Part shown: positions 19,668 through 28,311 of the stretch, piece after piece
Layout: every line of letters begins with the position of its first letter
Numbering within the stretch: the stretch's first letter is position 1
Source: Neisseria mucosa
Lineage (GTDB): Bacteria; Pseudomonadota; Gammaproteobacteria; Burkholderiales; Neisseriaceae
NCBI RefSeq assembly: GCF_013267835.1
Contig: NZ_CP053939.1
Coordinates: 2,160,758 to 2,224,757 of the forward strand
DNA length: 64,000 nucleotides
Direction: 5' to 3'
Notes under the pieces: model-generated
Told to the model about the DNA's origin: nothing
Databases searched by the model: none
The model's input: the letters and a program-made list of their open reading frames with translations, nothing else
Made by a program: the position numbers and the translations under genes

Positions 19668-20519
19668 ATGAATACACGCATTTGGCAGGCAGGCCGATTT
19701 GAAATCGCCTTGGACAAACCGAAAATCATGGGCATCGTCAATCTGACCCCCGATTCATTATCCGATGGCGGCACCTATTCGCAAAATGTCTCAATAGCAT
19801 TGGCACATGCCGAGCAGCTGCTGAAAGACGGCGCGGATATTCTCGATATCGGCGGCGAATCTACCCGTCCGGGTTCGGATGGTGTTTCTCTCGAAGAAGA
19901 ATGGGCCAGGGTGCAGCAGGTTTTGGCGGAAGTGGCCAAGTGGAATGTTCCCGTCAGCTTGGATACGCGCCACACGGCAATCATGGAAAAAGCCTTGGCG
20001 CAAGGCGGCGTCGATATTATCAACGATGTTGCCGCATTGAGTGATGAAGGCGCAGTCGCATTATTGGCGCAACAGCCGACGACAGGCATGTGTCTCATGC
20101 ACATGCAGGGTTTGCCCAAAACCATGCAGCTTAATCCGCAATATCAAGATGTCGTCGAAGAAGTCGCGCGTTATTTAAAAGCACGCGCGGCAGAATGCGT
20201 TCGAGCAGGCATTGCCCCTGAACGCATCACGCTCGACCCCGGCTTCGGTTTCGGCAAAAACCTGCAGCACAACATTACCCTGATACAACATTTGCCTGAG
20301 TTGATGGAAGCAACCGGATTTCCACTCCTGATCGGCATATCGCGCAAAAGTATGATTGGCGAGCTGACAGGCGAACAAGATGCTGCCAAACGCGTACACG
20401 GCAGCGTCGCAGCCGCTTTGGCCACTGTCGCCCGAGGCGCGCAAATCATCCGTGTTCACGATGTCAAAGCAACGGCTGATGCTTTGAAAGTTTGGGAAGC
20501 AGTGGGTGTATCGGCATAA
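19668..20519 (+). CDS. folP: Dihydropteroate synthase
   Basis: Condenses p-aminobenzoate with hydroxymethyl-dihydropterin diphosphate in folate synthesis; the sulfonamide target. The 283-aa TIM-barrel protein has [11 protein letters not shown] near residue 20, [22 protein letters not shown] near 190 and [16 protein letters not shown] 19668 fits the family N terminus ([13 protein letters not shown]); the frame runs open upstream through the terminator but that part is spurious. Residue 31 is Leu where sensitive meningococcal DHPS has Phe. There is no extra Ser-Gly after Gly194. Confidence 0.96.
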   Translation: MNTRIWQAGRFEIALDKPKIMGIVNLTPDSLSDGGTYSQNVSIALAHAEQLLKDGADILDIGGESTRPGSDGVSLEEEWARVQQVLAEVAKWNVPVSLDTRHTAIMEKALAQGGVDIINDVAALSDEGAVALLAQQPTTGMCLMHMQGLPKTMQLNPQYQDVVEEVARYLKARAAECVRAGIAPERITLDPGFGFGKNLQHNITLIQHLPELMEATGFPLLIGISRKSMIGELTGEQDAAKRVHGSVAAALATVARGAQIIRVHDVKATADALKVWEAVGVSA

Positions 20520-20567
20520 TACCCGAATAGAAAACCGACAGGCCGTCTGAAACATTTGCCCGGCATC

Positions 20568-20595
20568 TTGAACAAGCAACAAGTTATGCTATAAT
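20568..20595 (+). promoter_or_regulatory. Promoter of the CAU tRNA
   Basis: TTGAAC, 16 bases, perfect TATAAT, 17 bases before the first tRNA base. It overlaps no gene. Confidence 0.75.
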
Positions 20596-20612
20596 CCGCT
20601 TCTACTCTTGAC

Positions 20613-20688
<76 letters not shown>

Positions 20689-20694
20689 AATATT

Positions 20695-20729
20695 AAAAAT
20701 GCCCGAGGCTTTTGGCTTCGGGCATTTTT
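20695..20729 (+). terminator. Intrinsic terminator after the CAU tRNA
   Basis: AAAAATGCCCGA pairs with TCGGGCATTTTT around a GGCTTTTGGCT loop region and ends in a T tract; no DUS involved. Confidence 0.85.
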
Positions 20730-20840
20730 GTATTCATTGGTTTGCGAAAGATTGGAATATAATGTCGGCAATAGCAATTGGTTATGTCGTCCAATATGTT
20801 TTTTAGGGAAAATTCTTTTTAAAAAAGAAGGAGTAGTTTG

Positions 20841-21134
20841 GTGGAGTTATTGCCTTATTTTCTGTTTTTTTTAGTATTTGTGTATTTTATTGCAATTATC
20901 ATTAATCTAGTAATGCTATATAAAATATTAAAATCAGAAGGGATGGATATAGGGTTTTTTGAATATCTATTTACTCATAGAAGTATGGAATTAAAATTTT
21001 ACAAGATACTGTTTGGAATACAAAAAATCTCCAATAAATTTTATTTGAAAATATTAAGAATAAATTTTACGGTTGCTATGATTATTCTTATTTTATGTTT
21101 TTCTGTTGTCTTATATTCGACATATTTAGTATAA
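20841..21134 (+). CDS. AT-rich small membrane protein of unknown function
   Basis: A 97-aa orphan not recognised. GTG 20841 is chosen because AAGGAG lies 7 bases upstream; TTG 20838 is too close. Two hydrophobic segments (about residues 5-30 and 72-94) flank a basic loop with KSEGMDIGFFEYLFTHR and LKFYKILFGIQKI. Base composition is far more AT-rich than every neighbour, and codon use differs, with many ATA and TTA codons. It sits directly behind a tRNA, suggesting acquired DNA. The gene call is moderate: ribosome site and hydrophobic pattern favour a real gene, but no family is evident. Confidence 0.55.
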   Translation: MELLPYFLFFLVFVYFIAIIINLVMLYKILKSEGMDIGFFEYLFTHRSMELKFYKILFGIQKISNKFYLKILRINFTVAMIILILCFSVVLYSTYLV

Positions 21135-21185
21135 AAATTAACCTATCGAATGAAAGTCAGCTATTTAAGCTGTAGAGTGTTTTAT

Positions 21186-21229
21186 AAAAAAATGCCGTCT
21201 GAAAATCTCCATTTCAGACGGCATTTTTT
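21186..21229. terminator. AT-DUS-pair terminator
   Basis: AAAAAATGCCGTCTGAA and its complement (DUS 21194-21203 and 21213-21222) form a long hairpin with A/T tracts on both sides. It is the only terminator pair in the window with the AT-flanked DUS typical of meningococcus/gonococcus. It can serve the upstream AT-rich ORF and the minus-strand nsrR. Confidence 0.85.
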
Positions 21230-21286
21230 ATTATTTCAGTAATACCATTTCAGTATGGCTGGATTGTTTTCAGACGACCTGAAGAT

Positions 21287-21745
21287 TTAGTCGGCCGTTC
21301 CGCGTATTTCGTTGATCGGGATGCGCGGTGTATAAAGTATGTCGTAAGTCGGCTTGTCCAGCAGATCTTGCAGTGAGTATTGATCTAAATGATTGAAGAA
21401 GGCTTTGATGGCGCCGGTGATGATACCGGTCAGTCGGCATGAAGGGGTGATGAGGCATTCGTTGTTATCGCCCATGCATTCGACAACCTGCATCGGCTCA
21501 AGATGGCGGACGACTGCGCCGATGTTGATTTTTTCAGGAACATCCGCCAAGCGCAAACCGCCGCCTTTGCCGCGCACGCTGACCAGAAAACCACCTTTGA
21601 CTAATGAGGTAACCACTTTCATCAAATGGCTTTTGGAAATATTGTAAGTCTCGGCAATGGTGCCGATATTGACGAGGGTGTCGTCGTTGATGGCGGTATA
21701 AACCAATACGCGCAATCCGTAATCGGTATGTTGGGTCAGATACAT
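21287..21745 (-). CDS. nsrR: Nitric-oxide-sensing repressor NsrR (Rrf2 family)
   Basis: Fe-S transcriptional repressor relieved by NO. The 152-aa protein begins MYLTQHTDYGLRVLVYTA, has a winged-helix recognition region ISKSHLMKVVTSLVKGGFL and the VRGKGGGLRLA wing, and three cluster Cys in ECMGDNNECLITPSC (about residues 90-103). These are hallmarks of NsrR among Rrf2 proteins. In Neisseria NsrR controls aniA, norB, dnrN and nsrR itself. Divergent from the hemerythrin gene and close to nnrS, which supports the assignment. Confidence 0.92.
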   Translation of the reverse strand: MYLTQHTDYGLRVLVYTAINDDTLVNIGTIAETYNISKSHLMKVVTSLVKGGFLVSVRGKGGGLRLADVPEKINIGAVVRHLEPMQVVECMGDNNECLITPSCRLTGIITGAIKAFFNHLDQYSLQDLLDKPTYDILYTPRIPINEIRGTAD

Positions 21746-21825
21746 GGCTGGCTCTTTAGATATTTTTATTATATGTCAAAAGCGTAGTGCTTGGAGAGGG
21801 GCTGTTTGACTTTATGTGGGATTGG

Positions 21826-21872
21826 GTTTCATAATATCTGAAACATTTGAATTAATCCAGTTTGACAAACTG
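21826..21872. promoter_or_regulatory. Paired palindromes in the nsrR-hemerythrin gap
   Basis: GTTTCA-7-TGAAAC at 21826-21844 and a perfect 15-bp palindrome CAGTTTG-A-CAAACTG at 21858-21872 lie between divergent nsrR and the hemerythrin gene. The second contains TTGACA (21862-21867), a perfect -35 hexamer. They are candidate operators; which protein binds them is not known from sequence. Confidence 0.5.
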
Positions 21873-21891
21873 TTACCATTATAACGAACTT

Positions 21892-22272
21892 ATGAAGCCC
21901 TTGAAACGCCATCCTGCCTTAATAGAACTTTCCCGCGAACATCATGGCTCGCTGTCGTTGTGCGTCCGTCTTCTGCGTACGCCCGATCAAAGCCATCAGG
22001 CGGAGCTGGAGCCTCATTTTGTTGAGCTTGAGCCACATTTTTTGGAAGAGGAAACCATGTTTGCGCCGTATTGGGATAAAATTGACCCTGCGTTGCGGCA
22101 GCGTTTTGAAGGCGATCATGCCAAATTACGCGCGATGATGGTGCATCCTGAATATATGAATGAATCATGGAATAAGGAGTTTGCGGTAACTTTGCGCGAT
22201 CATGCGCGTTTTGAGGAACGCGAGCTTTTTCCTGCGATTGAACCTTTTTTGCCTTTGCCTGAAAATGTGTAA
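21892..22272 (+). CDS. Hemerythrin-domain protein
   Basis: A 126-aa HHE-domain protein with likely di-iron ligands spread over four helices: HPALIELSREHHGS, ELEPHFLEEE, GDHAKLRAMM and LRDHARFEERELFPAIE. Such proteins bind O2 or NO or take part in iron-sulfur repair. ATG 21892 matches the family N terminus. The segment ELEPHFVELEPHFLEEE looks like a 7-residue duplication (two ELEPHF copies). It is divergent from nsrR and followed by nnrS, so a nitrosative-stress role is plausible. Confidence 0.88.
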   Translation: MKPLKRHPALIELSREHHGSLSLCVRLLRTPDQSHQAELEPHFVELEPHFLEEETMFAPYWDKIDPALRQRFEGDHAKLRAMMVHPEYMNESWNKEFAVTLRDHARFEERELFPAIEPFLPLPENV

Positions 22273-22289
22273 CAGGGAAAGGAGTCGAT

Positions 22290-22316
22290 GGCCGTCTGAA
22301 AAGTTTCAGACGGCCT
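22290..22316 (+). terminator. DUS-pair terminator after the hemerythrin gene
   Basis: Inverted DUS at 22291-22300 and 22305-22314 with a 4-base loop; lies between the hemerythrin gene and nnrS. Confidence 0.75.
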
Positions 22317-22358
22317 CTGTTGCTGTTTTATGATGATATAAAAATTGAAGGAACCACC

Positions 22359-23516
22359 ATGACCGATTTGTTCAAACACCCGGTTTGGGCAATGGCCTTC
22401 CGCCCGTTTTATTCGTTGGCGGCTTTGTATGGCGCATTGTCTATACTGCTTTGGGGCTTCGGCTTTCAGGGAACGCCTGAGTTGTCGGGTTTTTATTGGC
22501 ATGCCCATGAAATGATTTGGGGCTATGCCGGATTGGTTGTCATTGCATTTTTATTGACGGCCGTGGCGACTTGGACAGGCCAGCCGCCGACACGCGGTAA
22601 GGCGTTGGCCGGTTTGACCGCATTTTGGCTGTTGGCCCGCATTTGTATGTTTATCCCCGGTTGGGGGGTAACGGCAAGCGGCATATTCGGTACGATCTTT
22701 TTCTGGTATGGCGCGGTATGCATGGCTTTGCCGGTAATCCGTTCTCAAAACAAGCGCAACTATGTTGCCGTGTTCGCTATTTTTGTTTTGGGCGGCACCC
22801 ATTTCGCCTTCCATCTGAAAGTGCAGCCGTTTGATGCCATTGCGCTGATGACCGGTTTGCAATCCGGTTTGATTATGGTGGCCGGGTTTATCGGTTTGAT
22901 CGGTATGCGGATTATCTCGTTCTTTACGTCCAAACGCCTGAACGTGCCGCAAATTCCCAGCCCTCAATGGGTGGCGCACGCTTCACTTTGGCTGCCTATG
23001 CTGACCGCCATGCTGATGGCGCATAACATTTTGCCGGGACTGGCCGCGTTGTTTGCTCTGGCTGCCGGTGTGATTTTTACCGTGCAGGTGTACCGCTGGT
23101 GGTATAAAGCCGTACTGAAAGAACCTATGCTTTGGATTTTGTTTGCCGGCTATCTGTTTACAGGTTTGGGCTTGATTGCTGTCGGCATTTCTTATTGGGT
23201 TCCAAGTTTCCTGAATTTGGGCGTACACCTTATCGGCGTTGGCGGTATCGGCGTGCTGACTTTGGGCATGATGGCGCGAACCGCGCTTGGCCATACCGGC
23301 AACTCCATTTATCCGCCGCCTAAAGTGGTTCCTGTCGCCTTTTGGTTGATGATAGCCGCAACGGTTGTCCGTGTTTTGGCAACCTTTGTGAACGGTACGG
23401 CATATACGCACAGTATCCGTTGCTCCGCCGCTTTGTTTGCCGCTTCTTTGCTGTTGTACGCATGGAAATATATTCCTTGGCTGATCCGTCCGCGTTCGGA
23501 TGGTCGTCCGGGTTAA
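22359..23516 (+). CDS. nnrS: NnrS family membrane protein
   Basis: A 385-aa, about 12-helix membrane protein. N-terminal HPVWAMAFRPFYSLAALYGAL and GFYWHAHEMIWGYAG are NnrS signatures, the latter carrying conserved His residues thought to bind haem/copper; MMARTALGHTGN lies in the last third. NnrS protects cells during NO exposure and denitrification. ATG 22359 is preferred (GAAGGA upstream) over an in-frame start at 22320. The neighbours nsrR and the hemerythrin gene support the role. Confidence 0.93.
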   Translation: MTDLFKHPVWAMAFRPFYSLAALYGALSILLWGFGFQGTPELSGFYWHAHEMIWGYAGLVVIAFLLTAVATWTGQPPTRGKALAGLTAFWLLARICMFIPGWGVTASGIFGTIFFWYGAVCMALPVIRSQNKRNYVAVFAIFVLGGTHFAFHLKVQPFDAIALMTGLQSGLIMVAGFIGLIGMRIISFFTSKRLNVPQIPSPQWVAHASLWLPMLTAMLMAHNILPGLAALFALAAGVIFTVQVYRWWYKAVLKEPMLWILFAGYLFTGLGLIAVGISYWVPSFLNLGVHLIGVGGIGVLTLGMMARTALGHTGNSIYPPPKVVPVAFWLMIAATVVRVLATFVNGTAYTHSIRCSAALFAASLLLYAWKYIPWLIRPRSDGRPG

Positions 23517-23532
23517 CGGTTTGGCGAAATGA

Positions 23533-23565
23533 GAAGGCCGTCTGAAAAGTTTCAGACGGCCTTTA
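23533..23565 (+). terminator. DUS-pair terminator after nnrS
   Basis: Inverted DUS at 23537-23546 and 23551-23560, 4-base loop. Confidence 0.8.
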
Positions 23566-23576
23566 TTATTGATAAT

Positions 23577-23609
23577 AAAAAAGCCTTTCAAAGTATGAAA
23601 GGCTTTTAT
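23577..23609 (-). terminator. Intrinsic terminator after tRNA-Arg
   Basis: AAAAGCCTTTCA and TGAAAGGCTTTT form a perfect 12-bp stem with a 5-base loop and a T tract in the minus direction, 8 bases past the tRNA 3' end. Confidence 0.85.
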
Positions 23610-23617
23610 TGAAATTA

Positions 23618-23692
23618 TGGCCTCGCCAACAGGAATCGAACCTGTATTTTACGCTTAGGAGGCATACGTTCTATCCGTTGAACTATGGCGAG
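23618..23692 (-). tRNA. tRNA-Arg (CCU)
   Basis: A 75-base tRNA with encoded CCA; acceptor CTCGCCA pairs with TGGCGAG, D stem GTTC/GAAC, anticodon stem TATGC/GCGTA around loop CTCCTAA (anticodon CCT), T stem ACAGG/CCTGT. It decodes AGG. It begins 18 bases after the stop of the DUF441 gene on the same strand, so it may be read from the ispB transcript. Confidence 0.95.
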
Positions 23693-23710
23693 GCGTTAAA
23701 GGAGGGGATT

Positions 23711-24157
23711 TTAAACCTTTCCGGCAAAAAAAGACAATAAGCCGGCGGCAATTAAAGGGCCGACCGGAATGCCGCCGACAAAGGCAACGCCGATGACCGT
23801 GCCGATTAATAATCCGGTTACCAAAACAGGCTGTTCGCTCATCAATGGAACACCGCGTCCGGCAAGCCAGGCAACCAAAATGCCGATAAAGATGGCGGCA
23901 ATCATTTTGAAATTGATAAACTCGGAAACCGGCGGAATCTGGATTTTACCGGAAACCAGCGGGCTCAATACGCCGATGGTCAGCAGGATGATGCCCAGAT
24001 GCAAACCGTGTTTTTCCACCAAGGGAAGATATTGCGACAAGGCCGTCTGCTGCATGAGCAGCAAGACCGCCGCCGAAATCGTAATCGAGTTGTTGTTGCT
24101 GACGACGCCCAAAAAAATCAGCGTAACCAGAAACAATGGGACAAAGCTGAAATTCAT
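23711..24157 (-). CDS. DUF441 (YeaL-type) membrane protein
   Basis: A 148-aa protein with four hydrophobic segments and the family features [38 protein letters not shown] near residue 55 and the C-terminal [24 protein letters not shown]441 proteins have no known function. It starts 4 bases after the ispB stop and is presumably co-transcribed with it; tRNA-Arg follows directly. Confidence 0.88.
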   Translation of the reverse strand: MNFSFVPLFLVTLIFLGVVSNNNSITISAAVLLLMQQTALSQYLPLVEKHGLHLGIILLTIGVLSPLVSGKIQIPPVSEFINFKMIAAIFIGILVAWLAGRGVPLMSEQPVLVTGLLIGTVIGVAFVGGIPVGPLIAAGLLSFFAGKV

Positions 24158-24161
24158 CGGA

Positions 24162-25136
24162 TTAAGATACTCGGGCCAAAGATTCTTTTGCCAGTTGGAT
24201 CATGGCTTCTTTGACTTCGCTGTCAGGCAACACGTCCAATGAAGCGATGGCTTTGTCGACGGCTTTTTTCGCTTCGGAAATCGAATACGGTAAAGCGTCG
24301 GAGTTGACGACATAGTCGTGGATTTTTTCAAAATAGCTGCGGTCGGCATTTTCCAAAGCGTGGCGCACATCGTTTGCTGCCTGCTCGGAGCCGTTTCGCA
24401 TCAGGTAAATCAATGGCAGGGTAGGCTTGCCTTCGGCCAAATCGTCGCCGACGTTTTTGCCGATTTCTTCGGTTTCGCCTGAATAGTCCAAAACATCGTC
24501 AATGATTTGGAAAGCCGTACCGACGTACATGCCGTAGTCTTTCAAGGCTTGCTCGTGTTCGGGGGAAGCCTTGCCCAAAATTGCACCGACTTGCGCGGCC
24601 GCTTCAAACAATTTTGCTGTTTTGTATTGGATAACTTGGACGTATTGCTCTTCGGTAATATCCGTATTGCCGATGTTCATCAGCTGCATGACTTCGCCTT
24701 CGGCGATGATGTTGGTCGCATCGGCCATCACTTCCAAGATACGCATGCTGCCCGAACCAACCATCAGTTGGAAGGCGCGTGTATAGAGGAAGTCGCCGAC
24801 CAAAACGGCCGCCGCGTTGCCGAAGAGGTTGTTTGCGGTTTTACGGCCGCGGCGCAATTCGCTTTCGTCAACGACATCGTCGTGCAGGAGGGTGGAGGTG
24901 TGGATGAATTCCACCATCGCTGCCAGCGAGTACAGTTTTTCATCGTCATGCCCGACTGCTTTGCCTGCCAAAATGGTAATAATCGGACGCAGTCGCTTAC
25001 CGCCTGCGCTGATGATGTATGTGCCGATTTGCGAAATCAGCGCAACATCGGATTGAACAGCTTGGTTGATGACCGCATTAACTTTGGCAAGGTCATCGGG
25101 CAGGTGGCGTTGGAAGTAAGGCAGGTTTTCGAGCAT
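24162..25136 (-). CDS. ispB: Octaprenyl diphosphate synthase
   Basis: Trans-prenyltransferase that makes the C40 side chain of ubiquinone. The 324-aa helical protein has the first Asp-rich motif [15 protein letters not shown], the second [11 protein letters not shown], and GGKRLRP near residue 45. ATG 25136 ([15 protein letters not shown]) matches the family start and E. coli IspB length (323); the frame extends 13 codons further upstream without support. It heads an operon with the DUF441 gene. Confidence 0.93.
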   Translation of the reverse strand: MLENLPYFQRHLPDDLAKVNAVINQAVQSDVALISQIGTYIISAGGKRLRPIITILAGKAVGHDDEKLYSLAAMVEFIHTSTLLHDDVVDESELRRGRKTANNLFGNAAAVLVGDFLYTRAFQLMVGSGSMRILEVMADATNIIAEGEVMQLMNIGNTDITEEQYVQVIQYKTAKLFEAAAQVGAILGKASPEHEQALKDYGMYVGTAFQIIDDVLDYSGETEEIGKNVGDDLAEGKPTLPLIYLMRNGSEQAANDVRHALENADRSYFEKIHDYVVNSDALPYSISEAKKAVDKAIASLDVLPDSEVKEAMIQLAKESLARVS

Positions 25137-25315
25137 AAAACATTCTCTGTTGATAAAACGGAGCGGAGGCTCCAATGAATCTGTTTAAACCCGTACATTC
25201 GGTCGGGGTAATAACGTTGCATAAAGATATCAGCAATCCAGCGCGTGATTATATCAGTTAAAAAGCATGCAACATATCTTTCAGACGGCCTTTTCACTTG
25301 TAAATAAAATAAATT

Positions 25316-25344
25316 TTGACAAAACAGGTAAATAGAAATAGAAT
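25316..25344 (+). promoter_or_regulatory. rplU-rpmA promoter
   Basis: TTGACA, 17 bases, TAGAAT: a near-consensus sigma-70 promoter, 55 bases before the rplU ATG. Confidence 0.8.
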
Positions 25345-25399
25345 AACTCGTTTCGCACATGGTGTGCGGAATGTTAACCTAATTCTCATGGAGTTGAGT

Positions 25400-25708
25400 A
25401 TGTACGCGGTCGTAAAAACCGGCGGTAAACAATACAAAGTTTCCGTTGGCGAAAAATTGAAAGTAGAACAGATACCAGCCGAACTCGACAGCCAAATCGA
25501 ACTGACTGAAGTTTTGATGATTGCTGACGGCGAATCTGTAAAAGTAGGCGCACCTTTTATCGAAGGCGCAAAAGTAACAGCTAAAGTCGTTGCTCATGGT
25601 CGTGGCGAGAAAGTACGCATTTTCAAAATGCGTCGTCGCAAACACTACCAAAAACGCCAAGGCCATCGCCAAAATTTCACCCAAATCGAAATCGTGGCAA
25701 TCGCCTAA
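25400..25708 (+). CDS. rplU: 50S ribosomal protein L21
   Basis: A 102-aa L21 with [23 protein letters not shown] at the N terminus and the basic [19 protein letters not shown] signature at the C terminus, which binds 23S rRNA. ATG 25400 is chosen over an upstream in-frame start at 25316, because that start would overlap the promoter -35. It is followed by rpmA after 27 bases. Confidence 0.98.
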   Translation: MYAVVKTGGKQYKVSVGEKLKVEQIPAELDSQIELTEVLMIADGESVKVGAPFIEGAKVTAKVVAHGRGEKVRIFKMRRRKHYQKRQGHRQNFTQIEIVAIA

Positions 25709-25735
25709 TTTCAAGTAAGTTCAGGAGTATTACAA

Positions 25736-26008
25736 ATGGCAAGTAAAAAAGCAGGCGGTAGCACCCGCAACGGTCGCGATTCAGAAGCCAAACGCTTGGG
25801 CGTTAAAGCCTACGGCAACGAGCTGATTCCGGCAGGCTCTATCATCGTTCGTCAACGTGGTACTAAATTCCACGCAGGTGACAACGTAGGTATGGGCAAA
25901 GACCACACTTTGTTTGCTAAAGTCGACGGTTACGTTGAATTCAAAACCAAAGGCGCGCTGAACCGTAAAACCGTCAGCATCCGTCCTTACACCGGTTCTG
26001 AAGAATAA
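25736..26008 (+). CDS. rpmA: 50S ribosomal protein L27
   Basis: A 90-aa L27; begins [20 protein letters not shown] (the flexible N-terminal tail that reaches the peptidyl-transferase centre) with the family signature [20 protein letters not shown]. Second gene of the rplU-rpmA operon. Confidence 0.98.
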   Translation: MASKKAGGSTRNGRDSEAKRLGVKAYGNELIPAGSIIVRQRGTKFHAGDNVGMGKDHTLFAKVDGYVEFKTKGALNRKTVSIRPYTGSEE

Positions 26009-26022
26009 TCGTTTTACGATTG

Positions 26023-26055
26023 AAACCGCATTCCTTTTCGGAATGCGGTTTTTGT
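26023..26055 (+). terminator. Intrinsic terminator of rplU-rpmA
   Basis: AAACCGCATTCC and GGAATGCGGTTT form a perfect 12-bp stem with a 5-base loop, followed by TTTTTG. Not DUS-based. The 26056-26281 gap after it shows no gene; it holds a single DUS at 26236-26245. Confidence 0.92.
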
Positions 26056-26281
26056 TTGTCAGGCTGTTTTGTCTGTTTGATAAAATTCGTATGTCGTGAA
26101 GCTTGATTTATATTAAGGCCAAAGTAAAAACGTGCTTACAATCGATGGACTTTGTTTTATTCTATCGACTCTTTCTATATAATCTATCAAATGCCTTTGA
26201 TTTACCCTCATGTAGCTAAACACAGTAAACTTAAGGCCGTCTGAAAAAATCCGTATCAGTTGAATACAAGGAATTCCTCCC

Positions 26282-27466
26282 ATGAGCTTACACAGTGATA
26301 TTCTCGTCGTCGGCGCAGGCCCTGCCGGATTAAGTTTTGCTGCAGAGTTGGCCGGAAGCGGTTTGAACATAACCCTGATTGAAAGAAGTCCTTTAGAAGT
26401 GTTGCAAAATCCGCCGTATGACGGCCGTGAAATCGCATTGACGCATCTGTCGCGCGAAATCATGCAGCGATTGGGTATGTGGGATTTGATTCCAAAAGAC
26501 GAAATTTATCCTTTGCGCGATGCCAAAGTGTTGAACGGCCATTCCGATTACCAGCTCCATTTTCCACAACCGACTCAGGCGCGTGGCGAGCCTGCGGACT
26601 GCTTGGGCTATTTGATTTCCAATCACAATATCCGCAAAGCCGCTTATGAAGTTGTGTCCAAATTGGACAACGTCAAAATTCTGACCGGCACCAATGTTAA
26701 AGAAGTCAAAACTTCTGACGATGAGGCGCAAGTCATTTTGGAAAGCGGAGAAGTATTGACCGGCCGTCTGTTGTTGGCCGCCGATAGCCGCTTCTCGCAA
26801 ACGCGCCGTCAATTGGGCATTTCTTCCGATATGCACGATTACAGCCGCACCATGTTTGTGTGCCGCATGAAGCATACTCTGTCCAACCTGCATACCGCAT
26901 ATGAATGTTTCCACTACGGCCGCACTATTGCGTTGCTGCCTTTGGAAGAGCATTTGACCAATACAGTGATTACGGTGGACAGCGATAAAGCCGAAACGAT
27001 TAAAAATATGTCGCCGGAAGAGTTGGCAGCCAGCGTGAAAGAGCAACTCAAAGGCCGTTTGGGCGATATGGAATTGGTCAGCACCATTCACAATTATCCT
27101 TTGGTCGGTATGATTGCCCAACGTTTCTATGGCAAACGCAGTGCGTTGATCGGCGATGCCGCAGTCGGTATGCATCCGGTTACTGCGCACGGTTTCAACT
27201 TGGGTCTGGCAAGTGCCGATCTTTTGGCTAAATTGGTTCTCGAAGCCGAGCAACGCGGTCAGGATATTGGTGCGAAGAGCCTGCTGGAAAAATACAGCAC
27301 CAAGCATATGCTCCATGCCCATCCGATTTACCACGGCACCAATATGCTGCTGAAACTCTTTACCAATGAAACTGCTCCGGCGAAACTGCTGCGCGGTTTG
27401 GTATTGCGTGCAAGCAATAACTTTCCGCCACTGAAAAAACTGATTACCAAACAATTGACCGGTTAA
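26282..27466 (+). CDS. ubiM: FAD-dependent ubiquinone-biosynthesis hydroxylase, UbiM-like
   Basis: A 394-aa flavin monooxygenase of the UbiH/COQ6 family: N-terminal ILVVGAGPAGLSFAAELAGSG binds FAD, a central RLLLAADSRFSQTRRQLGI carries the family DxR motif, and LIGDAAVGMHPVTAHGFNLGL near residue 295 closes the FAD site. UbiH-type enzymes hydroxylate the quinone ring. Neisseria is known to use UbiM in place of separate hydroxylases, and this protein fits that subgroup; UbiH or UbiF cannot be excluded by eye. GGAATTCCTCCC lies just before the ATG. Ends at a DUS terminator shared with a convergent gene. Confidence 0.82.
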   Translation: MSLHSDILVVGAGPAGLSFAAELAGSGLNITLIERSPLEVLQNPPYDGREIALTHLSREIMQRLGMWDLIPKDEIYPLRDAKVLNGHSDYQLHFPQPTQARGEPADCLGYLISNHNIRKAAYEVVSKLDNVKILTGTNVKEVKTSDDEAQVILESGEVLTGRLLLAADSRFSQTRRQLGISSDMHDYSRTMFVCRMKHTLSNLHTAYECFHYGRTIALLPLEEHLTNTVITVDSDKAETIKNMSPEELAASVKEQLKGRLGDMELVSTIHNYPLVGMIAQRFYGKRSALIGDAAVGMHPVTAHGFNLGLASADLLAKLVLEAEQRGQDIGAKSLLEKYSTKHMLHAHPIYHGTNMLLKLFTNETAPAKLLRGLVLRASNNFPPLKKLITKQLTG

Positions 27467-27479
27467 TTGTTTAAAATAT

Positions 27480-27520
27480 AAAAGGCCGTCTGAACGATTA
27501 AAGTTTCAGACGGCCTTGTT
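27480..27520. terminator. DUS-pair bidirectional terminator
   Basis: Inverted DUS at 27485-27494 and 27505-27514 between the convergent hydroxylase and transporter genes. Confidence 0.82.
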
Positions 27521-27533
27521 TTTTATCTACTGC

Positions 27534-28211
27534 TTATTTGGCTAAAACCGATTCTGGCATTTCTTGACGGACGTTTAAGGAAGTCAGTTTTTTGGTCAAG
27601 ATGCTCAATACGATGCCGTAGGCGGGCAGGAAGAAGAGGGTGCAGATGGCGAGTTTGAACAGATAATCGACAAATGCGATGCCCTGCCAGTTTGCCGCCA
27701 TAAATTCATCGTTGCTCGCATAAAAGGCAACGGCGAAAAACACCAGCGTGTCCAAAGCATTGCCGACAACGGTGGAAGCGGTGGGGGCAATCCACCATGA
27801 TTTCAGACGGCGCAATCTGTTGAACACGAAAATATCGAGGATTTGCCCGAGCGCATAGGCGGAAAAGCTGGCCAATGCGATACGGCCGACGAAGGTGTTA
27901 AATTCGGCCAAAGATGCCCAGCCTGTCCAGTTACCGTCATGAAAGAGGACGGAGAAGACGTAAGAGAGCAGCAGGGCGGGAAACATCACCCAAAAAATAA
28001 TCCGTCTCGCCAATGGTGCGCCGAAAATGCGCACGGTCAGATCGGTAGCGAGGAAGATAAAGGGGAAGGAAAATGCGCCCCAAGTGGTAAAGATACCGAA
28101 AATTTGAAAGGGGAACTGCACCAGATAGTTGCTGGCAGCAATAATAAAAATATGGAAAAGCACCAGCCAGAAGAGCGCTTTCTTCTGCTGTGCGGCGGTA
28201 AATTCGTACAT
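27534..28211 (-). CDS. Queuosine precursor transporter (YhhQ/VUT family)
   Basis: A 225-aa membrane protein with six or more helices and family motifs FPFIFLATDLTVRIFG, AYALGQILDIFVFNRLRRLK and STVVGNALDTLVFFAVAF. E. coli YhhQ takes up preQ0/preQ1-type queuosine precursors. It lies 100 bases downstream of queF on the same strand, and this pairing supports a queuosine role: import of precursor plus QueF-type reduction. Confidence 0.88.
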   Translation of the reverse strand: MYEFTAAQQKKALFWLVLFHIFIIAASNYLVQFPFQIFGIFTTWGAFSFPFIFLATDLTVRIFGAPLARRIIFWVMFPALLLSYVFSVLFHDGNWTGWASLAEFNTFVGRIALASFSAYALGQILDIFVFNRLRRLKSWWIAPTASTVVGNALDTLVFFAVAFYASNDEFMAANWQGIAFVDYLFKLAICTLFFLPAYGIVLSILTKKLTSLNVRQEMPESVLAK

Positions 28212-28311
28212 GGAAATCTTTCGGAAGTTTTTCAGACGGCATGAAGCCTTGCGAGACTGTGCAATAAATAAAGTCTTGCAATGAAAAAGGTGTTAGGCCG
28301 TCTGAATAGGA

